From the NCBI GenBank assembly GCA_015057305.1, contig SVES01000009.1, positions 20,940-84,939 of the forward strand: 64,000 bases of DNA. The letters are read 5' to 3'. Position 1 is the first letter of the stretch. The number at the start of each line of letters is the position of its first letter. The notes beneath the pieces are model-generated. The model ran no database searches. It was not told the origin of the DNA and was given only the letters and a program-made list of their open reading frames with translations. This stretch comes from Pseudobutyrivibrio ruminis. GTDB lineage: Bacteria > Bacillota > Clostridia > Lachnospirales > Lachnospiraceae. A program made the translations under genes and the position numbers. Below are positions 44,996 through 53,449 of this stretch, piece after piece.

Positions 44996-46794
44996 TTCAT
45001 CTCATCCAAAAATCGGGACTTGTCCCGATTTTTTTTATTGGTGTAACTAATGTACAGGTTTCTTTTCGTTCTAGTAATGCCCACGTAAAACAGTCTCCGC
45101 TCTCCTTCTATATCTTCCCTATTCTCAGCCTTATTTGTAGGTATTACCCCCTCATTTGCACCAGCAATAAAAACATTTGAGAATTCAAGACCTTTGCTTG
45201 AATGTAGGGTATATAATCCAATCTTATTACTTCTATCGATTGCTTTATTTTTGTTTTCATAATCTATCTTTAACCGCAGCTCATTTAGCCTTGTAATAGC
45301 CTGCTTTATTGTACGTAAGCCCTTAAACACCGATTGAATAAAGTCTATTACGGCACTATATTCCTGATAGTCAGTGCCTTGCTTTAAAGCCTCCTCTTTT
45401 AGATACAAATCATATCCCATTACATTTTTAATATAGCTAATAGCGGCACAAGGCGACATCCGTGCTATTAGCTTAATATCAGTCTCCAAAGCTTCAACCT
45501 TCTTATAGCAGGAAACATTATCTCTATAAAATATTAGCATCCCCTGCAATGTTCCACCTTCTTCAACACTTCTTCTGTGCAAATATCTGTTAGGCTTATT
45601 AATAATAGACAAAAGTCTGGATTTGGTGCTATTTCCTATTGCAATTTGAAAAAAAGCTTCTATGTCATTAATTATAAAATGAGTGTAGATATTAGGCATT
45701 TTTTCCTTTAAATAAAATGGAATCCCTCCGCTAATGAGTTTATTAACTATGAATCTTGCATCTGAATGATTTCTATATAAAATTGCAATATCCTCGTAAG
45801 AGTATCCATCTTTTTTAAGCTCAATAAGCTTTTTGACAATCCCTTCTGCCTCCTCATCATCACTTGAATACTCATTAATCTGAATAATTCCACCCCCTGC
45901 TGTTCCCTTTATAACTTTATTAAATCGATTTTTATTACAAGAAATAAGCTTACCAGCTGAATGTACAATATTTATAGGATTTCTATAATTGTAATCAAGC
46001 AGTATTTGCTTGGCATCTGCATACTCCTCTAAAAAGTCCTGCATCAAATGTGGATTTGCGCCTCTAAAGCCATATATAGACTGGTCATCATCTCCCACAC
46101 AAAAAATATTTTTACTTTTAGCAGAAAGGATTTTTATTAGCTGAAACTGAATATCGTTCATATCCTGCATCTCATCAACGAGAAAATACTTAAATCTATC
46201 CTGCCACTTACTAAGAATTTCAGGCCTATTGATGAATAATTCGTAGGCTTTTGTTAGCATATCATCAAAATCTATTAGCTTATATTTTTTCTTAAGCTCG
46301 GTAAAGGCCTCATTAAACTTTGTAAAATCCTCTTTATCAGCAAACTTCGGCCTGTAATCTAAAAGACTATTAATTGAATTATTAAATAAGGATAATTCAG
46401 TTGAGAAACCATTTATAATAATGGCATCGTCATCAGGTAATTTTGCCTGATGCAAAGCTTCTTTTATAAGCTTATTTCTATCATTTCCCATCAGGATATC
46501 TGATGGTCTATAGCCTAATTCCTTTTGCAAAATCCCCCAAAATAAAGAATGGAACGTTCCAAAGGTTACAGAATAAATATCATCTGATAACCTATCGAAA
46601 CGTTCCTTCATTTCAATTGCAGCTGCTTTAGTAAAAGTAATTACTAATATATCTTCAGCCGGGACACCAGATTTAATAAGTTCATAAATACGTTTGGTAA
46701 GCACTGCAGTCTTACCACTACCAGGACCTGCCAATACTAAGCAGGGTCCCTCCTTGTGTAATACAGCTTCTTGTTGGCTTCTATTAAGCTCCAT
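44875..46794 (-). CDS. UvrD/PcrA-type superfamily 1 DNA helicase
   Basis: The 639 residues show Walker A LAGPGSGKTAVLTKRI, VITFTKAAAIEMKERF, the DEMQD Walker B motif (VDEMQDMN), GDDDQSIYGFRGA, YNYRNP and the last helicase motif RRLFYVGITRTKRNLYISY. Family proteins usually end soon after SRFLDEM. Here the frame runs on for about 40 Ser-rich residues that are the antisense of the DUF1292 gene. It is shorter than full PcrA (about 740) and lacks that C-terminal domain. Confidence 0.9.
   Translation of the reverse strand: MELNRSQQEAVLHKEGPCLVLAGPGSGKTAVLTKRIYELIKSGVPAEDILVITFTKAAAIEMKERFDRLSDDIYSVTFGTFHSLFWGILQKELGYRPSDILMGNDRNKLIKEALHQAKLPDDDAIIINGFSTELSLFNNSINSLLDYRPKFADKEDFTKFNEAFTELKKKYKLIDFDDMLTKAYELFINRPEILSKWQDRFKYFLVDEMQDMNDIQFQLIKILSAKSKNIFCVGDDDQSIYGFRGANPHLMQDFLEEYADAKQILLDYNYRNPINIVHSAGKLISCNKNRFNKVIKGTAGGGIIQINEYSSDDEEAEGIVKKLIELKKDGYSYEDIAILYRNHSDARFIVNKLISGGIPFYLKEKMPNIYTHFIINDIEAFFQIAIGNSTKSRLLSIINKPNRYLHRRSVEEGGTLQGMLIFYRDNVSCYKKVEALETDIKLIARMSPCAAISYIKNVMGYDLYLKEEALKQGTDYQEYSAVIDFIQSVFKGLRTIKQAITRLNELRLKIDYENKNKAIDRSNKIGLYTLHSSKGLEFSNVFIAGANEGVIPTNKAENREDIEGERRLFYVGITRTKRNLYISYTNKKNRDKSRFLDEMNYSSSSKSSPYTSSKRAETLAYSSSDSILSNEGAPVSSSK
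45012..45036 (+). terminator. Terminator of the DUF1292 gene, inside the helicase reading frame
   Basis: ATCGGGAC (45012-45019) pairs with GTCCCGAT (45022-45029) around a TT loop and is followed by eight T. It ends plus-strand transcription from the DUF1292 gene. The helicase frame translates through it on the other strand. Confidence 0.9.
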
Positions 46795-46857
46795 AATCCT
46801 CCTAATAGACCAACTTTATTGTAGAAAATGTAAATAAGGCGTCCTAAACCTTTTTAA

Positions 46858-48306
46858 TTATGACAGCTTTTCAATAGCTGCTTTGATACGTTTAATGGAT
46901 TCCTCTTTTCCAAGAATCTCCATAAGCTCTGTTGCGCCGCCAGGAGTCATCTGTTTACCAGAAACAGCTGTACGTACTGGCCAAAGCACGTATCCGTTTT
47001 TATATTCATGCTCTGCAGCAAATCCAGAAAGAAGTGCATACAATGCATCATTTGAGTAATCATCCTGAGCCTCCAATACTGGAAGAAGCTCCTTTAATAC
47101 AGCCAGTGAAGATTCCTCATTTGTTTTCATCTTTTTATGAATGTACATAGAAGAATCATATTCAGGTACTGCATCAAAGAAATCTACATGCTCTTTTATG
47201 TCAGGGAATATTTCTATTCTGGTTTGAACCATCTTGGCAATTTTCTTTAAATCGTAATCACCTTTAATATATTCCTTGAGATAAGGCTCTGCCATATCGT
47301 AGAATTTATCAAAATCCATAGCCTTCATGTATTCGCCATTCATCCACTTTAGCTTTGTGATATCAAATACAGCTGGAGACTTTGAAATACGATGATAATC
47401 AAATTCCTTTACAAGCTCTTCAAGTGAGAAAATTTCATTGTCATTTTCAGGTGACCAGCCTAAAAGTGCAACGAAATTAACAACTGCTTCTGATAAAAAG
47501 CCCTGTTCAATCAAATCCTCATATGAAGAATGTCCTGAACGCTTTGAAAGCTTCTGATGTTCCTCGTTTGTAATAAGAGGACAATGGATGTATTTTGGTA
47601 CCTCCCATCCAAAAGCTTCATATAATCGATTGTATTTTGGCGATGAGGAAATATACTCATTACCACGAACTACATGAGTGATTCCCATCAAATGATCGTC
47701 AACAACATTGGCAAAATTGTATGTAGGATATCCATCAGATTTTATAAGAATCATATCATCCAATTCTGCATTATCAACAGTAATTTCCCCGTATAGCTCA
47801 TCCACAAAGGTAGTTGTACCTGTGCGAGGATTGTTCTGTCTAATAACATATGGCTTGCCAGCAGCAAGATTAGCCTCTACCTCTTCCTTTGAGAGATTAA
47901 GGCAATGCTTATCGTAGATATGAATTTCCTTGCCGCCAATAACCTGCTTACATTCCTCAAGACGCTTATCATCGCAGAAGCAATAATATGCCTCACCTTT
48001 TTCTATAAGCTTTTTAGCGTACTCAAGGTATATTCCCTTTGCCTGTCTTTCAGACTGAACATAAGGACCAAACCCCTTATCCTTATCTGGACCTTCGTCA
48101 TGAACAAGACCTGTAGCAGCAAGTGTACGATAAATAATATCTACTGCCCCCTCTACAAGACGTTCCTGATCAGTATCCTCTATTCTCAATATAAAATCAC
48201 CATCTTCGTGCTTAGCAACAAGATAAGCATAAAGTGCTGTACGCAAGTTACCAACATGCATTCTACCTGTAGGTGATGGTGCAAAACGTGTTCTAACCTT
48301 ACTCAT
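46858..48306 (-). CDS. gltX: Glutamate-tRNA ligase
   Basis: GltX charges tRNA-Glu (and possibly tRNA-Gln in bacteria using the transamidation route). The 482 residues have the class I signature [23 protein letters not shown] and [14 protein letters not shown]. The KMSKS-like loop is KLSKRSG. Length is normal for bacterial GluRS. It is divergent from the diguanylate cyclase gene and followed by the helicase gene after 63 bases. Confidence 0.97.
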   Translation of the reverse strand: MSKVRTRFAPSPTGRMHVGNLRTALYAYLVAKHEDGDFILRIEDTDQERLVEGAVDIIYRTLAATGLVHDEGPDKDKGFGPYVQSERQAKGIYLEYAKKLIEKGEAYYCFCDDKRLEECKQVIGGKEIHIYDKHCLNLSKEEVEANLAAGKPYVIRQNNPRTGTTTFVDELYGEITVDNAELDDMILIKSDGYPTYNFANVVDDHLMGITHVVRGNEYISSSPKYNRLYEAFGWEVPKYIHCPLITNEEHQKLSKRSGHSSYEDLIEQGFLSEAVVNFVALLGWSPENDNEIFSLEELVKEFDYHRISKSPAVFDITKLKWMNGEYMKAMDFDKFYDMAEPYLKEYIKGDYDLKKIAKMVQTRIEIFPDIKEHVDFFDAVPEYDSSMYIHKKMKTNEESSLAVLKELLPVLEAQDDYSNDALYALLSGFAAEHEYKNGYVLWPVRTAVSGKQMTPGGATELMEILGKEESIKRIKAAIEKLS

Positions 48307-48358
48307 TTATAAATCCTCTCATAAATATTTGAATTTGTTTTAAATGCAATCCTTAATT

Positions 48359-48386
48359 ATTCTATACTAATTTTTATATTTTTCAA
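48359..48386 (-). promoter_or_regulatory. Candidate SigA-type promoter of gltX
   Basis: On the minus strand TTGAAA (48381-48386) and TAGAAT (48359-48364) are separated by 16 bases, about 50 bases before the gltX start. Confidence 0.5.
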
Positions 48387-48410
48387 GTGCGTAGATTATA
48401 AACAAAACTA

Positions 48411-48439
48411 TTGTTTAAGCTGTAATCCTGTTTTATAAT
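48411..48439 (+). promoter_or_regulatory. SigA-type promoter of the diguanylate cyclase gene
   Basis: TTGTTT (48411-48416) and a perfect TATAAT (48434-48439) are separated by 17 bases. The -10 ends six bases before the ATG, so transcription would start at or next to the start codon. Confidence 0.65.
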
Positions 48440-48445
48440 TTTCAC

Positions 48446-49513
48446 ATGATTACGTCAAAAATAAAAAAAGAAGAACTGGATGATTTTTATCAGTCAAAAT
48501 TTGAATACTATAGAAATGTAAGTGGATACTCAGCAATGCTCATAGCCCTGCTGGAAATGACTTATTTCGTCACCGATTGCCAAATATTTGGCAGGTTTGC
48601 ATACGAAACCTTGGTACCAAGATTTTTTATTGCCATTCCTCTATTGATATTTTGGTATTTTTATCCACAAATACAAACCTATAAGCTTGGCACCTTATGC
48701 TATTATATTTTTCCACATGCTGCTATGTGGTGCACTATTTGGGCAATTTGGTATCTGCCAAACAGGGATTTTGCCAGAGAAGGCTTTATTATAATGCATT
48801 TTGCTTTCTTGGCAATCGGAATCGCCACCCCTTTGAAGTACCACATTATTGTTCACGCCTGCTTACTATTAAATATAGTAATTTCCAATATGTGGAATCA
48901 TTACGCGTCTTTTTCTTTAATGATTACCTTGGCTTTGCCTTTATACATTGGTGTTGTGCTTATGCTGTATATTTTGGAAAACTCCTATGCAGACCAGTAT
49001 CTGATAAAGAAAAAGCTAGAGTATAGCTCTATTTCAGATGAACTCACAGGCGCATTTAATCGCCACAAGCTAGACGAGCTTGTTGATAAGTCCACTGGAA
49101 GATTTACCTTTTCTAAAAATACAGTATTACTAATGCTTGATATTGATTATTTTAAAAAAGTAAATGATACCTACGGCCATGAAGCTGGTGATGAAATACT
49201 GAAATTCGTAGTTTCGGAAATTAAAAATCAGGTTTACGGCAAGGATTACATTATCAGATGGGGCGGCGAGGAATTTATCATACTATTAGTTGATTACACC
49301 ACCGACCAAGCCCTGAGATTTGCAGAAAAGCTTCGTGCTAGCATTGAAAGCTCAGATAACGGAATATGCCCTGTCACTATTTCTGTAGGTCTATGCCGAT
49401 ACAACAAAAATGAAAACTACCATGACACAATAGATAAAGCAGATCAAGCCCTCTACTATGCAAAGGAGCACGGGCGCAATCAAGTTATAAATTATGCTGA
49501 TATGGAAAAATAA
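48446..49513 (+). CDS. Membrane diguanylate cyclase (GGDEF)
   Basis: The protein makes cyclic di-GMP from GTP. Six probable membrane segments fill residues 30-178, followed by a GGDEF domain. Its active-site signature is RWGGEEF (GGEEF at 273-277), and the LDIDYFKKVNDTYGHEAGD segment is intact, so activity is likely. The inhibitory RxxD site lacks its Arg: Tyr precedes the Asp at the right spacing. The start codon is six bases after the -10, without a ribosome site. It may signal to the PilZ protein at 8969. Confidence 0.93.
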   Translation: MITSKIKKEELDDFYQSKFEYYRNVSGYSAMLIALLEMTYFVTDCQIFGRFAYETLVPRFFIAIPLLIFWYFYPQIQTYKLGTLCYYIFPHAAMWCTIWAIWYLPNRDFAREGFIIMHFAFLAIGIATPLKYHIIVHACLLLNIVISNMWNHYASFSLMITLALPLYIGVVLMLYILENSYADQYLIKKKLEYSSISDELTGAFNRHKLDELVDKSTGRFTFSKNTVLLMLDIDYFKKVNDTYGHEAGDEILKFVVSEIKNQVYGKDYIIRWGGEEFIILLVDYTTDQALRFAEKLRASIESSDNGICPVTISVGLCRYNKNENYHDTIDKADQALYYAKEHGRNQVINYADMEK

Positions 49514-49522
49514 ATACAAAAA

Positions 49523-49568
49523 CCACCAGGTTATGGCAACACCTTCGTTACCAACCTGGTGGCTTTTT
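49523..49568. terminator. Bidirectional terminator between the GGDEF gene and galT
   Basis: CCACCAGGTT (49523-49532) pairs with AACCTGGTGG (49553-49562) and is followed by TTTTT on the plus strand. On the minus strand it is followed by TTTTTGTATT, so it could serve galT as well. Confidence 0.9.
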
Positions 49569-49586
49569 GATTCTTATTACAAATTG

Positions 49587-51080
49587 TTATAGCACAGCTA
49601 CAAATCTAAGGAATGCATCCATGCCTTCTTTTGTATTTTTATAAACTCCCGCACACTCCAGCACTTCACAAAATACTTTTCCGATTTCCTGCTGAAGAAT
49701 TTCATTTACATTTGATGAATCTATGCGGTCATAGTTCTTTGAAAAATCGTCAACCCAATCGGCGTGTTTTTCCAAAGCTTCATTGCTTCGCAAATCCTTG
49801 CCATTTACTATGTAATCAGCTAGCTGCTCCATTTCACTCTTAAGACGGCTAGGAAGAACTGCAAGCCCCATAACCTCTATAAGACCAATATTTTCTTTCT
49901 TTATGTGATGCAAATGTGCATGTGGGTGATAAACACCAAGAGGATGTTCCTCTGTTGTAATATTATTTCGAAGCGCTAAATCCAGCTCAAATAAATCGCC
50001 ACGTTTTCTAGCAATTGGGGTAATTGTATTATGCTTCTCCCCATCAGTTTCTGCAAAAATAAATGCTGCCTCATCTGTGTAGCCTCTCCATGCATTTAAA
50101 ATATGATCTGCCAAATCAATTATACGCTTTTCATCCTTGCACTGAAGTCTGATTACAGAAAGTGGCCATTTTACAATACCAGCCTTTACATCCTCGTATC
50201 CTTTTACAGTAAACTCCTTAATAATGGGAGCCTTTTCCATTGCAAATGTATAGTGTCCCCCCTGGAAATGGTCATGGCTAAGAATAGAGCCACCAACAAT
50301 AGGAAGATCTGCATTGCTTCCAAGGAAATAATGTGGAAACTGCTTTACAAAATCAAAAAGCTTTACAAATGTAGCACGCTCAATTTTCATAGGCGTGTGC
50401 TGGCCGTTAAATACTATACAATGCTCGTTATAGTATACATATGGGCTATACTGAAAGCCCCATTTGCTATCATTTATTGTTATAGGAATTATGCGGTGGT
50501 TTTCTCTTGCAGGATGATTTGCCCTACCAGCGTAACCCTCATTTTCCATGCAAAGCTGACACTTTGGATATGCTGATTGTTTAGCATTTTTAGCAGCTGC
50601 AATAGCCTTAGGGTCTTTCTCAGGCTTGGAAAGGTTAATTGTAATATCCAGTGTTCCATATTCTGTTTCTGTAGTCCACTTTAAATCTTTTTTAACCCTG
50701 TATGTACGAATATAATCAGAATTTCGGCTCATATTGTAAAAATAATCTGTAGCAGCCTCAGCCCCTTCATTCTTATATATATCATTAAACTTATCTATTA
50801 CCTGGGATGGTCTAGGACACAACTGGTTCATAAGCTTTGTATCAAATAAATCCCTGTATGTTATGGAATCTTCTATTATGCCACGCTTAACAGCTTCATC
50901 CAATAAATCCTTTAAAACATCTTCCAATACAATATTGCTTAAATCGCATTCAGGGTCAGTGTACTCATCCTCCTTCATACATTCAAGCAGTAAATTAGTA
51001 GTATAAATCCTCTCACATTCTGGTGTTAAACCAGTATCAATTCCATACTGTACCAGCTTCTTTATACTTTCCTGTAGCAT
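49587..51080 (-). CDS. galT: Galactose-1-phosphate uridylyltransferase, type 2
   Basis: GalT exchanges UMP between UDP-glucose and galactose-1-phosphate in the Leloir pathway. The 497 residues match the large Firmicutes type 2 family: LCMENEGYAGRANHPARENHRIIPI, then GGSILSHDHFQGGHYTFAME, and GVYHPHAHLHHIKKENIGLIEVMGLAVLP. The long form differs from the short HIT-type GalT of E. coli. galK and galE are not in the window. A hairpin covers its likely transcription start. Confidence 0.95.
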   Translation of the reverse strand: MLQESIKKLVQYGIDTGLTPECERIYTTNLLLECMKEDEYTDPECDLSNIVLEDVLKDLLDEAVKRGIIEDSITYRDLFDTKLMNQLCPRPSQVIDKFNDIYKNEGAEAATDYFYNMSRNSDYIRTYRVKKDLKWTTETEYGTLDITINLSKPEKDPKAIAAAKNAKQSAYPKCQLCMENEGYAGRANHPARENHRIIPITINDSKWGFQYSPYVYYNEHCIVFNGQHTPMKIERATFVKLFDFVKQFPHYFLGSNADLPIVGGSILSHDHFQGGHYTFAMEKAPIIKEFTVKGYEDVKAGIVKWPLSVIRLQCKDEKRIIDLADHILNAWRGYTDEAAFIFAETDGEKHNTITPIARKRGDLFELDLALRNNITTEEHPLGVYHPHAHLHHIKKENIGLIEVMGLAVLPSRLKSEMEQLADYIVNGKDLRSNEALEKHADWVDDFSKNYDRIDSSNVNEILQQEIGKVFCEVLECAGVYKNTKEGMDAFLRFVAVL

Positions 51081-51094
51081 AGTCTCCTCCCGAC

Positions 51095-51129
51095 AATAAA
51101 AATTCCAGAGGACATATTATCCTCTGGAA
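51095..51129 (-). terminator. Hairpin with T-run between the Uma2 gene and galT
   Basis: TTCCAGAGGA (51103-51112) pairs exactly with TCCTCTGGAA (51120-51129). On the minus strand a TTTTTATT run follows (51095-51102). It looks like the terminator of the Uma2 gene, but the galT ribosome site is only a few bases further on. Confidence 0.75.
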
Positions 51130-51132
51130 ACT

Positions 51133-51162
51133 ATTTTACACCTTTTGGGTTTTCTAGTTCAA
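51133..51162 (-). promoter_or_regulatory. Candidate galT promoter
   Basis: On the minus strand TTGAAC (51157-51162) and TAAAAT (51133-51138) are separated by 18 bases. The predicted start falls at the first bases of the hairpin 51103-51129. Confidence 0.45.
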
Positions 51163-51190
51163 GTATTCTTTGAAGAAATAATTGTATTAG

Positions 51191-51742
51191 TTACTCCCAG
51201 ATTGACGACAAATCAATCTCTAATCCAGGGTAAACTGATACCGCAAGCTTATCACAATGAATGTGAGTTTCTGCAATAAAATTATTCAGCTGCTTGTAAA
51301 CAGTAACTACCTTCTTCTGTAAATCTACAATCCAATACTCTTTAACACCAATTTTTTCATAAACAACCATCTTTTGACCATAATCAAATTGCCTTGTAGA
51401 TGGAGATGTTATTTCTATTACCATTAATGGCGCCGAATGAACTCCTTCGTCATCAATATTATTAGAATCACATACCACCATAATATCAGGGAGATAATAA
51501 TTTTCATTTAATGATCTATCGATGTCATTACAAAAAAGCCTCGCACTTTCAGTAAATACTTCGCAAGAACCATTATTCTTTGCAATATACCCCTCTAATG
51601 CTTTTCGAATCACATTTAATGCTCTTACATGTCCTATCGAAGCACCGCTATCTAATATCACTAATTCCCCATCTATCACTTCAGATTTTTCTTTCATGTT
51701 AATAAAAGTATCTTTACTTACATGTTTTTCCTTTGGTAACAT
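51191..51742 (-). CDS. Uma2-family protein (DUF820, restriction-endonuclease fold)
   Basis: The 183 residues match Uma2: EKSEVIDGELVILDSGASIGH, then YYLPDIMVVCD, PLMVIEITSPSTRQFDYGQKMVVYEKIGVKEYWIVDLQKKVVTVY. The PD-(D/E)xK core is seen as PDI, then VIEITSPS, with Glu and Asp at the expected spacing; the usual Lys is not evident. Nuclease activity in this family is unproven. It stands alone between galT and the glycan operon. Confidence 0.85.
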   Translation of the reverse strand: MLPKEKHVSKDTFINMKEKSEVIDGELVILDSGASIGHVRALNVIRKALEGYIAKNNGSCEVFTESARLFCNDIDRSLNENYYLPDIMVVCDSNNIDDEGVHSAPLMVIEITSPSTRQFDYGQKMVVYEKIGVKEYWIVDLQKKVVTVYKQLNNFIAETHIHCDKLAVSVYPGLEIDLSSIWE

Positions 51743-51952
51743 AATAATCCTTTCTTATCATCGCATTATTTATCACGGAGCAATATATATATAAACTTCC
51801 TTGCTTTTATTTTCTATTTAATAAAGATAATATGTTTTGGCAAAAGAAAAAATGCCCTTTCTTTATAAATTAAAAGCTATGGATATTTTACCATTACTAT
51901 TATAAAACACAAAGACAAAATAATTATTGGACAAGGATTTTATAATCTAAAA
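51743..51952. other. Intergenic AT-rich stretch upstream of the Uma2 gene
   Basis: About 210 bases with strong AT bias. I see the Uma2 ribosome site (AAAGGA, 51751 area) and no ORF, hairpin or repeat that I can support. A Uma2 promoter must lie here, but none of the hexamer pairs is convincing. Confidence 0.5.
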
Positions 51953-51996
51953 CAGGATTTTTGCTGAAATAATAAATTTTCCCAGCAAAAATCCTG
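51953..51996 (-). terminator. Terminator of the glycan operon
   Basis: CAGGATTTTTGCTG (51953-51966) pairs perfectly over 14 bases with 51983-51996. On the minus strand TTTTAGATTAT follows. It lies 14 bases after the truncated acyltransferase stop. Confidence 0.75.
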
Positions 51997-52010
51997 CATC
52001 ATAGGCCAAC

Positions 52011-52373
52011 TTATGCAACTGCTTTTAACAAGTGTTTATATACTCTAGATTTTTTTATATAAATATCCCAATACATCACTATTAATGCCTGTAATAACGC
52101 TCCACAAATACCAATTATATAATGAGGGATATTCAATGAAAATTTTATCCTATCTAAAATATATTTATAACTTTTTTCAATAAAACTATTTTCAACATCT
52201 CTTAAATAGAAAATTGAACTTGTCATAAAATATCCTGAAAGCATAAAGAAATACTCCACTGCAAGATATCCACCAGGTATACCCCAGAAACAATGCGCTT
52301 TGCCAAAATGATATATCATAACAACTATAGCAAATATGAATCTATATAACTCAATTGCTCCATTCCTTTTCAT
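52011..52373 (-). pseudogene. Acyltransferase-3 family remnant (truncated)
   Basis: The 120 residues start like membrane O-acyltransferases of the acyltransferase-3 family (GAIELYRFIFAIVVMIYHFG, then GGYLAVEYFFMLSGYFM). Full members have about 340 residues and ten helices. Here only two N-terminal helices remain, joined to an end segment (PHYIIGICGALLQALIVMYW) with a basic tail. An internal deletion is the simplest reading. It is last in the glycan operon and probably cannot acylate. Confidence 0.65.
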
Positions 52374-52394
52374 AAACCATTATTTTCCCCCTCA

Positions 52395-53336
52395 TCAAAA
52401 ATTTATCCTCTTTTCCTCAACAACAATAGGTCGATTAATAGATCTAAAATTAATACTTAATATATACTCACCAATAAGTCCCATAAATACAAGCTGCACA
52501 GCACCAACTAAAAAAATACCTATTATCATAGGTGCTGAACCTGCATTAAAGTAATCCCAGTGAGTAATTTTTAACACAAGGTATACTATAGCAACAATTA
52601 CATCTATCGCGCCAATAATAAACCCTAACCATGTCATGAGACGTAACCCCACCTTTGTGTAGCTAGTAAAGCTAAGCATAGCAGCGTCATACAATGTATA
52701 GAAATTATTATGAGTCTTTCCAGCTCTACGTTGTGGCTGCTCGTATTCTACTATTTTAAGATTAAATCCTTCACCATATTCTGCAACAATTCCTCTTATA
52801 AATGGCTGGGAATCATTTAATTCTCTGAGTAATTTTACAAATGATTTGTCGTATAATCCAAATCCCGTAAAATGCTCTATCATCTTAACTGATGACATAT
52901 CCTTAATTAACTTGTAATAAATGGAACGAAGTAAATAAATAAAACCATTTTCTTTACTAGAAGACTTTACACCGCTTACTATTTTATGCCCCAGTTCCCA
53001 CTCATGTACAAAAACAGGAATCATGTCAACAGGATCCTGAAAATCTGCACATACTGGTATTACGCAATCACCATCTAATGAACAAATACCATGAAATGGT
53101 GAATTAAACTGTCCAAAGTTTGTTACATTATAAATTGCTTTAAACCTTTTGCTTTTAATACATTGTTTTTCAATTAGTTCTCTTGTTCTATCTGTAGAGG
53201 CATTGTCCACATAGCAAATCTCGTAGTCGTACTGTGGCAAGCTTTTTTCTATTACAGCTGCAACAGCATCTCCAATCTCTACTATGTTTTCTTCTTCATT
53301 AAAACAAGGAATCATTATACTAATCTTTTTCATCAT
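52395..53336 (-). CDS. Polyprenyl-phosphate glycosyltransferase, family 2 (GtrB/ArnC-like)
   Basis: Such enzymes move a sugar from a nucleotide donor to undecaprenyl phosphate for export. The 313 residues start with ISIMIPCFNEEENI, then VDNASTDRT and VPVCADFQDPVDM (the DxD-like metal site). Two C-terminal membrane helices lie near 230-255 and 265-290. The RRAGKT motif before them fits the family. In the operon it lies after the ThDP enzyme, and a 113-base gap separates the two. Confidence 0.9.
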   Translation of the reverse strand: MMKKISIMIPCFNEEENIVEIGDAVAAVIEKSLPQYDYEICYVDNASTDRTRELIEKQCIKSKRFKAIYNVTNFGQFNSPFHGICSLDGDCVIPVCADFQDPVDMIPVFVHEWELGHKIVSGVKSSSKENGFIYLLRSIYYKLIKDMSSVKMIEHFTGFGLYDKSFVKLLRELNDSQPFIRGIVAEYGEGFNLKIVEYEQPQRRAGKTHNNFYTLYDAAMLSFTSYTKVGLRLMTWLGFIIGAIDVIVAIVYLVLKITHWDYFNAGSAPMIIGIFLVGAVQLVFMGLIGEYILSINFRSINRPIVVEEKRINF

Positions 53337-53449
53337 AAGTTCCTAATCTAATTCATAATTTACTTTAATGATAATCCATTTCCTCATTTGATTTGATTAA
53401 CCTATAATCAATGTTATTCTTACATGGATCTTAAAGCAGTTTTCCCATT

